64,000 bases of DNA from CAINDZ01 sp964399195 (lineage in GTDB: Bacteria; Krumholzibacteriota; Krumholzibacteriia; LZORAL124-64-63): positions 1-64,000 of the forward strand of contig CAYNPY010000003.1 in the NCBI GenBank assembly GCA_964399195.1, written 5' to 3'. Of the stretch, positions 8,401 to 17,059 are shown piece after piece. Below the pieces are notes generated by a model. The model was not told the origin of the DNA, searched no databases, and saw only the letters and a program-made list of their open reading frames with translations. The position numbers and the translations under genes were made by a program. How positions within the stretch are numbered: position 1 is the stretch's first letter; each line of letters opens with the position of its first letter.

Positions 8401-9852
8401 CTACCTCAGCAGAGTCAGCTTCGCTTCATGAGCTCCATCGGCGGTGACCAGGCGCGCGCGATAGATGCCGGCCGCCAATGCCCGGCCCTGGCTGTCGTGC
8501 CCGTCCCATGCCACGGCGTGCGATCCGGCGGTCTTCTCTTCGTGGAAGAGGTTGCGGACCCATCGCCCGCGAACATCGTAGATGTCCAGCCGCGCCGGCC
8601 CGGGACGGCCGATGTCGACCGTCAGGGACGTGCGCGGATTGAACGGGTTCGGGCACGCAGTGACGCAACTGCCGGTGGCGAGGCGGTCGCCGACGGCGGC
8701 AACGGCATCGCAGTGGAGCGGGAAGGTTCCGTTGCCGGTCACCAGGCAGCCACCCTGAACGTACGACCCGGCCCAGGACGCAGTGCTCGCGCTGCCCGCA
8801 CCGACAAGAGCAGGCAACGTGGGATCGGATACGTCGTAGGCGGCGACGCCGCCCTGGTACAAGGTGTCACCGGACCAGGCAACCGACTGTGGGCTCGAGG
8901 AACCGAAATAGCCGCTCATGGCGGCCGGCGATCCGGTCCCCCTCAGCTGGAAGATGCGGATGTTGACATTCGGGGACTCGAACTTGAGCGCGCCGAGATC
9001 GCCCTGGATCGCCAGGCTCGAGACACGTCCAGGAATCGTGAATTCGACCCGCAGGTTGTCGGGGTCGCTCACGTCCAGGGCGTACAGTTGCGTCTGGTCA
9101 GCATAATAGACGCGGTCGCCATCGCGGCCCAGCCAATACCTGAAGTTGGCGGGCACGCCGCCATTCAGCACCACGCGGCCGCGGACGACGGGTATCGACT
9201 GTGCGCCGAAATCCACCGCTTGCATCTCATAGCCGGGCCCAAGAACGAGCGCGATTTCATTCGAAAGGGCAAGCGGAGCGGGACCGGACTCGATCGCCTC
9301 GGCGTGGAATCCCAGTTCCACGATGTCCGCCAGGTTGGATATGTCGTAAAGACCCACTCCCGAGCGCCCATCCTCCCAGCTCCAGGCAGTCTGGTACATC
9401 CGATCGCCGGCCAGGGCGACGAGCCCGGAAAGCGGCGTGTTGTAGCGGACCGAAGGGTTGTCCGCGATGAGCAGGTAGTGCTCGAACCCGTACATGCTGA
9501 AAACATCAATGACGCATAGCGAGTCCTCGGCAGCACCGATCGTTACGCTGGACATGGCATCCAGCGCGTAGCTCACTTCATAGATCTGCTCAGCCGAGCT
9601 TGGATCGCGAACATCGTAGACATAGTACAGGAACTCGTTCCACGGGCTTTCGACCTGTTTCACCAGGTATCCGGAGTCAACCCTTCCCCCGACGATGTTG
9701 TGGAATTCCGGCCCGTCCCACGACACGGTCGGCACGACAGTCGGCACGCTCGCCCAGTCGATGCACTCGGCGCGGACTCCGGCGGTCCCGCCGGCAGCGA
9801 ACAACAGCAGGAAGACGATGCCGCGGAATCGCCCGCAGTTTGCATTCAACAT
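8401..9852 (-). CDS. Secreted LVIVD-like beta-propeller protein with FlgD-type sorting tail
   Basis: A 483-residue exported protein with an N-terminal signal peptide ending near residue 28 (...AAGGTAGVRA). The body contains repeated strands of the form YDVSDPTLPALVG, YDISNLADIVELG and LDVSDPDNLRVEF, typical of LVIVD-repeat propellers of unknown function. The C-terminal ~85 residues (ACPNPFNPRTSLTVDI to LTLLR) form the shared FlgD/Ig-like module. AGGAGG sits eight bases upstream of the ATG, fixing the start. It is monocistronic, convergent with the six-heme cytochrome gene and divergent from mmdA. A structural or ligand-binding surface role is likely; no enzymatic motif was seen. Confidence 0.7.
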   Translation of the reverse strand: MLNANCGRFRGIVFLLLFAAGGTAGVRAECIDWASVPTVVPTVSWDGPEFHNIVGGRVDSGYLVKQVESPWNEFLYYVYDVRDPSSAEQIYEVSYALDAMSSVTIGAAEDSLCVIDVFSMYGFEHYLLIADNPSVRYNTPLSGLVALAGDRMYQTAWSWEDGRSGVGLYDISNLADIVELGFHAEAIESGPAPLALSNEIALVLGPGYEMQAVDFGAQSIPVVRGRVVLNGGVPANFRYWLGRDGDRVYYADQTQLYALDVSDPDNLRVEFTIPGRVSSLAIQGDLGALKFESPNVNIRIFQLRGTGSPAAMSGYFGSSSPQSVAWSGDTLYQGGVAAYDVSDPTLPALVGAGSASTASWAGSYVQGGCLVTGNGTFPLHCDAVAAVGDRLATGSCVTACPNPFNPRTSLTVDIGRPGPARLDIYDVRGRWVRNLFHEEKTAGSHAVAWDGHDSQGRALAAGIYRARLVTADGAHEAKLTLLR

Positions 9853-10248
9853 CCCCGTTGCCTCCTGAAGCTCTCAGCATGTGGCGGGAAGCGATCGGTA
9901 AGCAATGCAACGCCATCATAGCACGATCAGGAATCTTATGTGCGCGCGGGCGGCCGGCGGGACACCGTGCGGCATGAGGAAGGTACGCCTCCCACTCATC
10001 TGCCGTTGCGCCGGCGCAATTATCACAGTTTCGCGATTGTTGCGCCGGAGCAGGTGTGGGGACCGGATCTCGTCATCGACCCTCCGGCGGTGGCTCCACC
10101 ACCCCGCGATTCAGGGGTATGCTTATCCGACTTGACTCCCCATGTTAACCGCTTAACGTTGTCCCTGCCGACCCAACGGCCCTCCGACCGGGAACACAAC
10201 CCGCGGCCGTGACGACCCCCGGGGCGGCGGACAGCAACAGGAGACAGC
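9853..10248. other. Divergent intergenic region with palindromes
   Basis: 396 bp between the propeller gene (-) and mmdA (+). It holds a perfect copy of the dispersed palindrome (10006-10019), a degenerate copy with centres 34 bp apart (10040-10053), and a small dyad GTTAA-ccgc-TTAAC (10144-10157) near the mmdA side. TTGACT at 10132-10137 is a possible -35 without a convincing -10. Confidence 0.5.
10006..10019. repeat. Dispersed intergenic palindrome copy
   Basis: Perfect TTGCGCCGGCGCAA, followed at 10040-10053 by a two-mismatch copy. It lies in a divergent promoter region. Confidence 0.7.
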
Positions 10249-11790
10249 ATGGCGATCAAGCGACGTTTCGAGGATCTCGACGCGCGGCGCGCCCACCTGC
10301 AGGCCGGGGGCGGCCCGGACAAGGTCGCGCGGCAGCACGAGCAGGGGAAGCTGACGGCCCGCGAGCGGCTGGGCCTGCTGTTCGACGAGGAATCCTTCGT
10401 CGAGTTCGGCCTGTGGGTCAGCCACCGCTGCCCCGACCTGGCCGGGCGCGAATTCCCCGCCGACGGCGTGGTCACCGGCAAGGGCGAGGTCATGGGCCGG
10501 CCCGTGTTCGCCTTCTCGCAGGACTTCACGGTGGGCGGCGGCGCCGTCGGGGAGCGCCACGCGGCGAAGATCGTCGAGATGCTGGCCACCGCGCTCAAGT
10601 GCGGCGTGCCGGTGGTCGGCTTCAACGACGGCGGCGGCGCGCGCATCCAGGAGGGCGTGGGCGCGCTCTCGGGCTACGGGAAGATCTTCTACCACAACAC
10701 GCTGCTGTCAGGCGTGGTGCCGCAGATCTCGGTGATCGCCGGGCCCTGCGCCGGCGGCGCGGCCTACTCGCCGGCCCTGACCGACTTCGTGATCATGGTC
10801 GAGAACACGGCGCACATGTTCATCGCCGGGCCCGAGGTCATCCGCGCCGCCACCGGCGAGGTCATCAGCGAAGAGGACCTGGGCGGCGCGCGGGCGCACG
10901 CGGCCATCGCCGGCAACGTGCAGTTCATGGCGGCCGACGAGGAGGAGGCGGTCGGCATCGTCAAGGCGCTGCTGACCTACCTGCCGCAGAACAACATGGA
11001 GACGCCGCCGTCGCGGCCGTTCGACGGCACTGTGATCGACGACGAGTCGATGGACTGGGTCATCCCCGAGGACCCGCGCGTGGCCTACGACGTCAAGGAC
11101 GTCATCACGCGCCTGGTCGACGACGGCGTGTTCCTGGAGTACATGCGCGAGTTCGCGCCGAACATCGTCTGCGGGTTCGCGCACCTGGGCGGGCTGTCGG
11201 TGGGCATCGTCGCCAACCAGCCGCAAGTGATGGCCGGCGTGCTGGACATCAACGCCGCCGACAAGGGCGCGCGCTTCATCCGCACCTGCAACGTGTACAA
11301 CATCCCGCTGATCACGCTGGTGGATGTGCCCGGCTTCCTGCCCGGCGTGGCGCAGGAACACGGCGGCATCATCCGCCACGGCTCGCGCATGCTGTTCGCC
11401 TATTCGGCGGCCACCGTGCCGAAGCTGACGGTGATCATGCGCAAGGCCTACGGCGGGGCGTTCCTGGCGATGTGCTCGAAGGACGTCGGCGCCGAGACGG
11501 TGCTGGCCTGGCCGACGGCCGAGATCGCCGTGATGGGACCCGAGGGCGCCGCGCGCGTGCTCAGCCGCAAGGAGATCAAGGAAGCGGCCGATCCGGCGGC
11601 GATGTACCGCGAGAAGGTCGCGGAGTACCGGGAACAGCACGCCAACCCGTTCCGCGCGGCCGAGGCGCTGCACCTGGACGACATCATCCGCCCGTCGTGG
11701 ACGCGCAGGTTGCTGATCGAGCGGCTGGGCCTGCTGCGGACCAAGCGCGACCTGCGCCCGCAGAAGAAGCACGGGAACATGGCGCTATGA
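10249..11790 (+). CDS. mmdA: Methylmalonyl-CoA decarboxylase alpha subunit (carboxyltransferase)
   Basis: A 513-residue carboxyltransferase of the acyl-CoA carboxylase/decarboxylase family. It has the two crotonase-like halves: the first with GFNDGGGARIQEGVGALSGYG and GPCAGGAAYSPALTDF, the second with DVPGFLPGVAQEHGGIIRHG and MRKAYGGAFLAMCSKD, which form the acyl-CoA and biotin sites. It transfers the carboxyl group of (S)-methylmalonyl-CoA to biotin on MmdC. The next three genes encode the delta, biotin-carrier and sodium-pumping beta subunits, so the decarboxylase assignment is stronger than propionyl-CoA carboxylase; malonyl-CoA is a possible alternative substrate. The complex acts at the inner membrane, coupling decarboxylation to Na+ export. 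The stop codon overlaps the next start (ATGA). Confidence 0.92.
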   Translation: MAIKRRFEDLDARRAHLQAGGGPDKVARQHEQGKLTARERLGLLFDEESFVEFGLWVSHRCPDLAGREFPADGVVTGKGEVMGRPVFAFSQDFTVGGGAVGERHAAKIVEMLATALKCGVPVVGFNDGGGARIQEGVGALSGYGKIFYHNTLLSGVVPQISVIAGPCAGGAAYSPALTDFVIMVENTAHMFIAGPEVIRAATGEVISEEDLGGARAHAAIAGNVQFMAADEEEAVGIVKALLTYLPQNNMETPPSRPFDGTVIDDESMDWVIPEDPRVAYDVKDVITRLVDDGVFLEYMREFAPNIVCGFAHLGGLSVGIVANQPQVMAGVLDINAADKGARFIRTCNVYNIPLITLVDVPGFLPGVAQEHGGIIRHGSRMLFAYSAATVPKLTVIMRKAYGGAFLAMCSKDVGAETVLAWPTAEIAVMGPEGAARVLSRKEIKEAADPAAMYREKVAEYREQHANPFRAAEALHLDDIIRPSWTRRLLIERLGLLRTKRDLRPQKKHGNMAL

Positions 11791-12118
11791 TGAGCCACCT
11801 GTCACCCCCGTTGATCGCGCTGACGGCGTTCGCGCTGNNNNNNNNNNGGGCGCCCTGGCGGCGCTGCTGTTCGGGCTGCGCGCGCTGGGGATGCGCTCGG
11901 CGCGGCGCCAGGCGGAAGCTGCCCTGGCGGCCGCCGACGCCGACGCCGCCGGCCTTGACGAAGAAACCCTCGCGGTGCTGGCCGCGAGCGCCTGGATGGC
12001 GCTCGGCGCGCCGGTCCGCATCCACCGCGTCCATGTCCACGGCGAGCCGGCCGGCCAGGCCTGGGAACGCGCGGGGCGCATGGACATCATGGTCTCCCAC
12101 CGGGTTGGTCACAAATGA
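11787..12118 (+). CDS. mmdD: Methylmalonyl-CoA decarboxylase delta subunit (OadG-like), interrupted by sequence gap
   Basis: The start ATG (11787) overlaps the mmdA stop. The protein begins MMSHLSPPLIALTAFAL, then hits ten Ns at 11838-11847. After the gap the correct frame reads GALAALLFGLRALGMRSARRQ and continues to VSHRVGHK. The frames before and after the gap differ, so the true gap length is not ten bases. The N-terminus would be a single membrane helix; the C-terminal segment EETLAVLAASAWMALG ... GRMDIMVSHRV matches OadG/MmdD-type small subunits, which hold the complex together at the membrane. The break is an assembly artefact rather than a pseudogene. The stop overlaps the mmdC start (ATGA). 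Confidence 0.8.
11838..11847. other. Assembly gap (10 N)
   Basis: Ten Ns inside mmdD; the reading frame shifts across it, so the number of missing bases is unknown. Confidence 0.95.
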
Positions 12119-12543
12119 AGAAGCTGCGCCTGACGCTGAACGGGAAGGTCTACGAGGTCGTCGTCGAGGTGCTCGAGGACGACGAGCAGTACGTCACCGG
12201 CGGCAACCTGCCCTCGGCGCGCACGGCGGGCGGCGCCCCGCGCGTGAAGACGGCCGCTGCGCCCGCGCCGGCCCCGGCGGCGGCGCGTCCGGCGTCGAGC
12301 AACGCCAAGGGCACGGTGGACCCGAACACGATCCTGGCGCCCATCGCCGGCACCGTGCAGAAGGTCTTCGTGCAGGCGGGAACGCGCGTCGAGGAGAAGA
12401 CGCCCGTCATCCTGCTCGACGCCATGAAGATGGACACCTACATCCACGCGCCGCGCACCGGCGAGGTGGCCGAGGTCTGCGTGGCGCCGGGCGACACCGT
12501 CCAGGTGGGCGTGGTCCTGCTCCGCTACCGCGCGGAGGGTTGA
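12115..12543 (+). CDS. mmdC: Biotin carboxyl carrier subunit of methylmalonyl-CoA decarboxylase
   Basis: A 142-residue biotinyl-domain protein. Residues 1-35 form a short N-terminal beta segment, residues ~40-65 an Ala/Pro-rich flexible linker, and residues ~70-140 the biotinyl domain. The biotin attachment motif is AMKM with the target lysine at residue 105. It shuttles the carboxyl group between MmdA and the membrane subunit MmdB. It overlaps mmdD by four bases and is followed by mmdB after one base, so the four genes are translationally coupled. A biotin ligase is not encoded in this window. Confidence 0.92.
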   Translation: MKKLRLTLNGKVYEVVVEVLEDDEQYVTGGNLPSARTAGGAPRVKTAAAPAPAPAAARPASSNAKGTVDPNTILAPIAGTVQKVFVQAGTRVEEKTPVILLDAMKMDTYIHAPRTGEVAEVCVAPGDTVQVGVVLLRYRAEG

Positions 12544-12544
12544 C

Positions 12545-13663
12545 GTGGAAGCCCTCTGGCTGTCGACCGGGCTGGCCCACATCACCTGGCGCGAGGGCGT
12601 GATGCTGGTCGTGGCCTGCGTGCTGCTGTGGCTGGCCATCCGGAAGGGCTTCGAGCCGCTGCTGCTGGTGCCGATCGGCTTCGGCGCGCTGATGGCGAAC
12701 CTGCCGCTGTCGGGCCTGATGCACCCAGGCGGGCCGGGCGAGACGGGCGGGCTGTTCCACTACCTGTTCGCCGGCGTCAGGCTGGAGATCTTCCCGCCGC
12801 TCATCTTCCTGGGCCTGGGCGCGCTGACGGACTTCGGGCCGCTGCTCTCGAACCCGAAGACCTTTTTCCTGGGCGCCGCGGCGCAGTTCGGCGTCTTCGG
12901 CACCTTCCTGGCGGCCAACGCCATGGGCTTCACGCCGCAGGAGGCCGCCTCGATCGGCATCATCGGCGGCGCCGACGGCCCCACCTCCATCTACCTGACG
13001 ATGAAGCTGGCGCCGCACCTGCTGGGGGCCATCGCGGTGTCGGCCTATTCGTACATGGCGCTGGTGCCGCTGATCCAGCCGCCCATCATGCGGCTGTTGA
13101 CGACGAAGAAGGAGCGAGCCATCCGCATGGAGGCCGGGATGGAGGTGCCGCGCTGGATCCGGATCATCTTCCCGATCGGCGTGACGGTCGTGGGCGCCCT
13201 GCTGGTGCCGGCGGCGACCAGCCTGATCGGCCTGCTGATGTTCGGCAACCTGCTGCGCGAGTGCGGCGTGACCGAGCGTCTGACCCGGTCGGCGCAGAAC
13301 GAGCTGATCAATCTGATCACGATCGTGCTGGGCCTGTGCGTGGGCGTCTCGATGGACGGCAACGGGTTCCTGCAGGCGGCCACGCTGAAGATCCTGGTGC
13401 TCGGCTGCATCGCGTTCTCGCTGTCGACGGCCGGCGGCGTGCTGCTGGCCAAGCTGATGTGCCGTCTGCCGGGCAGCCCGGTCAACCCGCTGATCGGGGC
13501 GGCCGGCGTCTCGGCGGTGCCGATGGCCGCGCGGGTGGCGCACAACGTGGCCCAGGAGGAGGACCCGCACAACTACCTGCTGATGCACGCCATGGGGCCC
13601 AACGTGGCCGGCGTGATCGGCACGGCGGTGGCGGCGGGCGGACTGCTGGCGTTGTTGAAGTAG
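12545..13663 (+). CDS. mmdB: Sodium-pumping decarboxylase beta subunit
   Basis: A 372-residue polytopic inner-membrane protein of the OadB/MmdB/GcdB family, which decarboxylates carboxybiotin and exports Na+. The conserved GIIGGADGPTSIY motif around residues 139-151 contains the aspartate implicated in Na+ binding. A second conserved region, LGLCVGVSMDGNGFLQAATLKIL, and the C-terminal GPNVAGVIGTAVAAG are also present. The start is GTG 12545, preceded by GGAGGG. It is the last gene of mmdADCB. A candidate promoter for the next gene starts 50 bp beyond. Confidence 0.92.
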   Translation: MEALWLSTGLAHITWREGVMLVVACVLLWLAIRKGFEPLLLVPIGFGALMANLPLSGLMHPGGPGETGGLFHYLFAGVRLEIFPPLIFLGLGALTDFGPLLSNPKTFFLGAAAQFGVFGTFLAANAMGFTPQEAASIGIIGGADGPTSIYLTMKLAPHLLGAIAVSAYSYMALVPLIQPPIMRLLTTKKERAIRMEAGMEVPRWIRIIFPIGVTVVGALLVPAATSLIGLLMFGNLLRECGVTERLTRSAQNELINLITIVLGLCVGVSMDGNGFLQAATLKILVLGCIAFSLSTAGGVLLAKLMCRLPGSPVNPLIGAAGVSAVPMAARVAHNVAQEEDPHNYLLMHAMGPNVAGVIGTAVAAGGLLALLK

Positions 13664-13699
13664 GGCTGCGTTCCGGCGAACCGGAGCCGCGGCGGATCG

Positions 13700-13715
13700 G
13701 TTGCGCCGGCGCAAC
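13700..13715. repeat. Dispersed intergenic palindrome copy
   Basis: TTGCGCCGGCGCAA (13701-13714) plus one complementary base each side. It lies directly upstream of the candidate -35 of the SLAC1-type transporter gene, so an operator role is possible at this copy. Confidence 0.7.
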
Positions 13716-13744
13716 TGGACCGGGCCGCGGCTTCGCGCTATCAT
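13716..13744 (+). promoter_or_regulatory. Candidate promoter for the SLAC1/TehA-type gene
   Basis: TATCAT at 13739-13744 is a good -10. TGGACC at 13716-13721 is a weak -35 at a 17-bp spacing. The intergenic palindrome abuts it upstream. Confidence 0.4.
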
Positions 13745-13786
13745 GCGGCGCCGTCGCGCCGCGCCGCCATCCCCGGGGGTCCTCGA

Positions 13787-14752
13787 TTGACCGGCCAGCC
13801 CGCCTCCCGCCTGAAGGAATTCCCCATCGCCTGGTTCGCCATGATCATGGGCCTGGCCGGATTCACCATCGCCGGGAACCGCGCCGCGCTGGTCTACGGC
13901 TGGGGATTCGCGCCGGGACGGGTGCTGTTGCCGGTGGTGGGGGCGCTCTTCGTCCTGGTGGCTGCGGTGTTCGCGCTCAAGTGCGCGCGCTACCCGCGCG
14001 AGACGCTGGCCGAGATCCGCCACCCGGCGAAGCTGGCCTTCGTGCCGACGGCGTCGATCTCGCTGATCCTGCTGTCGATCGCCGCGCTGCACCAGGCGCC
14101 CGGGCTCTCGCGCGTCCTGTGGCTCGCCGGGACGGCGCTGCACGCGCTGCTGACGCTGTACGTCCTGTCGTCGTGGCTGCAGCACGACAAGTACGAGATC
14201 GCGCACCTGAACCCCGCCTGGTTCATCCCGGTGGTGGGGAACATCCTGGTGCCCATCGCGGGGGTCCGGCACGCCAGCCCCGAGATCTCGTGGGTCTTCT
14301 TCGCCTTCGGGCTGTTCTTCTGGCCGGTGCTGGCGGCGATCGTCTTCTACCGGCTGATCTTCCACGGCAGCCTGCCCGAGCGGTTCATGCCCACGCTGGC
14401 CATCTTCATCGCGCCGCCGGCGGTCGGGTTCCTCTCGTACGTGAATCTGAGTGGCGGTATCGACGCCTTCGCGCGCGTGCTCTACGGCGTCGCGTTGGGC
14501 TCGACGGCGCTGGTGCTGGCGCAGGCGCCGCGGCTGCTGCGGCTGCGCTTCTACCTCTCGTGGTGGGCGTATTCGTTCCCCCTGGCGGCGATCACCATCG
14601 CCACGCTGGTGATGGGGCAGCAGACGCAGGCGGCCGGCTACCTGTGGCTGGGCGGGGCGTTCCTGGGGCTGCTGGCGCTGGTCGTGGCGTACCTGCTGGC
14701 GCGGACGGCCGTCGCGGTGGCTCGGCGGGAGATCTGCGTGGAGGCGCCGTAG
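13787..14752 (+). CDS. SLAC1/TehA-family anion or C4-dicarboxylate transporter
   Basis: A 321-residue protein that is almost entirely hydrophobic, with about ten membrane segments. The N-terminal LKEFPIAWFAMIMGLAGFTIA and the central NPAWFIPVVGNILVPIAG are characteristic of the TehA/SLAC1 (tellurite resistance/dicarboxylate transporter) family, whose channel is gated by a conserved phenylalanine. Known members pass chloride, nitrate, malate or other small anions; tellurite is a historical label. Its place after mmdADCB could suit a dicarboxylate or short-chain acid permease, but this is inference. The start is an unusual TTG (13787), chosen because the family begins close to this point; the ribosome-binding site is weak (GGGGG). 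Confidence 0.8.
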   Translation: MTGQPASRLKEFPIAWFAMIMGLAGFTIAGNRAALVYGWGFAPGRVLLPVVGALFVLVAAVFALKCARYPRETLAEIRHPAKLAFVPTASISLILLSIAALHQAPGLSRVLWLAGTALHALLTLYVLSSWLQHDKYEIAHLNPAWFIPVVGNILVPIAGVRHASPEISWVFFAFGLFFWPVLAAIVFYRLIFHGSLPERFMPTLAIFIAPPAVGFLSYVNLSGGIDAFARVLYGVALGSTALVLAQAPRLLRLRFYLSWWAYSFPLAAITIATLVMGQQTQAAGYLWLGGAFLGLLALVVAYLLARTAVAVARREICVEAP

Positions 14753-14801
14753 GGACGCAAGCGCCCATAGCGAACCGTACAAGTCCATAATTGTTAACGA
14801 T

Positions 14802-14829
14802 TTGACAGCAGAATGGCGGGCATTACCTT
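14802..14829 (+). promoter_or_regulatory. Candidate promoter of the sensor kinase operon
   Basis: A consensus -35, TTGACA (14802-14807), a 16-bp spacer and TACCTT (14824-14829). The surrounding 35 bp are AT-rich for this genome and include the palindrome GTTAAC just upstream. Confidence 0.45.
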
Positions 14830-14864
14830 GGGAACGGCCGGACCCGCTCCGGTCGGAGGTACCC

Positions 14865-16481
14865 ATGCCCCGCGGCATCGCCCGCAAGCTGGTGCTCTGG
14901 CTCACCTCGATCATCGTCATCGTCGAGGGTCTCTTCGCCTATACCGACATCCAGGCGCAGAAGCGGCAGCTCCTCGACGAGATGACGCTCAGCGCCGAGC
15001 TGGCCTCGCAGACCATGGTCGCCACGACCTGGAACGCGATGCTCGAGGATCGCCGCGAGTACGCCTACCAGATGATGGAGAACGTGGCGAGGCAACGGAC
15101 GATCGACCGCGTGCGCATGTTCAACAAGGCGGGCCGCATCACCTTCTCGACCGGCGAGGACGCCGGCCAGGTGGTGGACACCGACGCCGAGGCCTGCATC
15201 CTCTGTCACGCCGCCGGCCAGGCCCTGGTGCACGTCGACATGCCGTTGCGCACGCGGGTGTTCCGGCGCGAGGACGGCGAGCGCGTCCTGGGCATGATCA
15301 CCCCGATCTACAACGAGCCGTCGTGCTCGGCGGCGGCCTGCCATGCGCACCCGGCCGAGATCCACGTCCTGGGCGTGGTCGACATCACGATGCCGCTGTC
15401 CCGCGTCGACGGGCAGCTGCAGGGCCTGGTCGTGCGCTCGGCCCTCATGTCGCTGCTGTCGGTGGTGGTGGTTTCGTTCTTCGTCGTGCTCTTCTCGCGG
15501 CGGTTCGTGCAGCAGCCGGTGCGCAAGCTGATCGCCGCGACGCACACGCTGGGCGTGGCAGGGCAGGACCAGCCCCTGGAGGTCGACGCCGACGACGAAT
15601 TGGGCGAACTGGCGCGCAGCTTCCGCTCCATGCAGGAACGCCTGAACGCATCGAACCAGCAGCTCCGCGAGTTCACGGACACGCTCGAACGACGCGTCGA
15701 GGAACGCACGGCGCGCCTGCGCGACGCCGAGCGGAAGGCGATCCAGAGCGACCGGCTGGCCTCCCTGGGGCAGTTGGCGGCGAGTGTGGCGCACGAGATC
15801 AACAACCCCCTGTCGGGCGTGATCAACTTCGGGCGCCTCATGCAGCGGCTGACCGCCGGCGACGAGGTGCCGCGCGACCGCCTGCAGGACTTCCGCAACT
15901 ACCTCGGCCACGTCGTCAACGAGACCGAGCGCTGCGCGCGCATCGTGCGCGACCTGCTCGTGTTCGCGCGCAAGTCGTCGCCGTCGCACGAACCCTGCGA
16001 CCTGAACGAGATCGTCCGCCGGACGCTGTCGGTCATCAACCACCGGCTCGAGCTGGGCGAGGTGACGCCCTGTCTGGAGCTGGCGGAAGGCCTGCCGCCC
16101 ACCGTCTGCGACGCTTCGCAGATCCAGCAGATCGTCACGAACCTGGTCCTCAACGCGGCCGAGGCGATGGAGACGGGCTCCGTGACGGTCCGCACGCGTC
16201 TCGACGCGCCGCGCGCGCAGGTCGTGCTGGAGGTGGCCGACACGGGACCCGGCATACCGCCGGAAGTGCTGCCGCGGATCTTCGACCCGTTCTTCAGCAC
16301 CAAGAAGGAAGGGCAGGGCACCGGCCTGGGCCTGGCGGTCGTCTACGGCATCGTGCAGGCCCACGGCGGCCAGATCGACGTGGAGACGGCGCCCGACCGC
16401 GGCACGACGTTCACCGTGCAGTTGCCGGTCGGCAACGGCGAGGCCAAGGTCGGCTCGGCACCGCCGGCCGCGCCATGCTGA
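14865..16481 (+). CDS. Membrane histidine kinase with c-type heme sensor domain
   Basis: A 538-residue sensor kinase. A transmembrane helix (residues ~9-28) leads into a periplasmic domain carrying CILCH (residues 111-115), a canonical covalent heme c site, and CSAAACH (154-160), a CX4CH variant. Such domains can bind heme c and sense redox state, O2 or NO. A second helix (~residues 188-212) is followed by HAMP, a coiled region, HisKA with LAASVAHEINNP (phospho-accepting His 310) and a HATPase domain with the N box (LVLNAAEA) and G boxes (DTGPGIP, GTGLGLAV). GGAGGT lies four bases before ATG 14865. Its last seven bases overlap the archaemetzincin gene, which overlaps the NtrC-type regulator, so the kinase almost certainly phosphorylates that regulator. 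Whether heme is bound is inferred. Confidence 0.85.
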   Translation: MPRGIARKLVLWLTSIIVIVEGLFAYTDIQAQKRQLLDEMTLSAELASQTMVATTWNAMLEDRREYAYQMMENVARQRTIDRVRMFNKAGRITFSTGEDAGQVVDTDAEACILCHAAGQALVHVDMPLRTRVFRREDGERVLGMITPIYNEPSCSAAACHAHPAEIHVLGVVDITMPLSRVDGQLQGLVVRSALMSLLSVVVVSFFVVLFSRRFVQQPVRKLIAATHTLGVAGQDQPLEVDADDELGELARSFRSMQERLNASNQQLREFTDTLERRVEERTARLRDAERKAIQSDRLASLGQLAASVAHEINNPLSGVINFGRLMQRLTAGDEVPRDRLQDFRNYLGHVVNETERCARIVRDLLVFARKSSPSHEPCDLNEIVRRTLSVINHRLELGEVTPCLELAEGLPPTVCDASQIQQIVTNLVLNAAEAMETGSVTVRTRLDAPRAQVVLEVADTGPGIPPEVLPRIFDPFFSTKKEGQGTGLGLAVVYGIVQAHGGQIDVETAPDRGTTFTVQLPVGNGEAKVGSAPPAAPC

Positions 16482-17059
16482 TCTGCCTGCTGCCGGTGGC
16501 GGGCGTGGCGGCGGTCGACCTGGACGCGATCGAGGTGTTCGTGGCCGCGTACTTCGCCTGCGAGACGCGGCGCCTGCCGCCGCTGGAGACGCCGGCGGAC
16601 GCCTGGGACGCCCGGCGCGACCAGCACGACGCGACGGCGCTGATGCGGGCGGCGCTGCCGCTGCTGCCGCCGGGCGCGACGAGGATGCTGGTGGTGACCG
16701 GCCACGACATCTACATCCCGATGCTGACGTTCATCTTCGGCCAGGCGCAGGTGAACGGGCTGGCCGCGATCCTGTCGCTGGCCAGGCTGCGTCAGGAGTT
16801 CCACGGCCTGCCGGCGGACCGGGAACTGTACGTGGAGCGGGTCCTCAAGGAGGTCCTGCATGAACTGGGGCACACGTTCGGCCTGGTCCATTGCGCGGAT
16901 CGCGCCTGCGCCATGTCGCTGTCGATCAACGTTACGAACATCGACGTCAAGCGCGGCGAGCTCTGCGACGCCTGCGCGGGTGAACTGGCGCAGCGCCTGC
17001 GGGCCCTGCGCCCGGTGACGGCTGCCGGCGACGGCGGCCCGACGGGGAGCAAGACATGA
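16475..17059 (+). CDS. amzA: Archaemetzincin family zinc metallopeptidase
   Basis: A 194-residue protein of the archaemetzincin family (M54). The zinc motif HELGHTFGLVHC begins at residue 129. It is followed by the family-specific CxM and CxxC cysteines (CAMS, then CDAC), which bind a second structural zinc, giving the full HExxHxxGxxHC-X4-CxM ... CxxC signature. The N-terminus (LICLLPVAGVAAVDLDAIEVF) matches the first strand of the family and is not a convincing signal peptide, so a cytoplasmic location is expected. The substrate of this family is unknown. The gene overlaps the kinase gene by 7 bp and the regulator gene by 4 bp; position between kinase and regulator is unusual and suggests a role in signalling or turnover. 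Confidence 0.9.
   Translation: MLICLLPVAGVAAVDLDAIEVFVAAYFACETRRLPPLETPADAWDARRDQHDATALMRAALPLLPPGATRMLVVTGHDIYIPMLTFIFGQAQVNGLAAILSLARLRQEFHGLPADRELYVERVLKEVLHELGHTFGLVHCADRACAMSLSINVTNIDVKRGELCDACAGELAQRLRALRPVTAAGDGGPTGSKT

Noticed and set aside
11787..12118. mmdD as a frameshifted pseudogene
   Set aside because: The frame change coincides exactly with a run of Ns, and both halves match the family, so an assembly gap explains it.
12407..14920. Minus-strand open frame across mmdB and the SLAC1-type gene
   Set aside because: Gln/Arg/His-rich shadow that spans two genuine plus-strand genes and an intergenic promoter.
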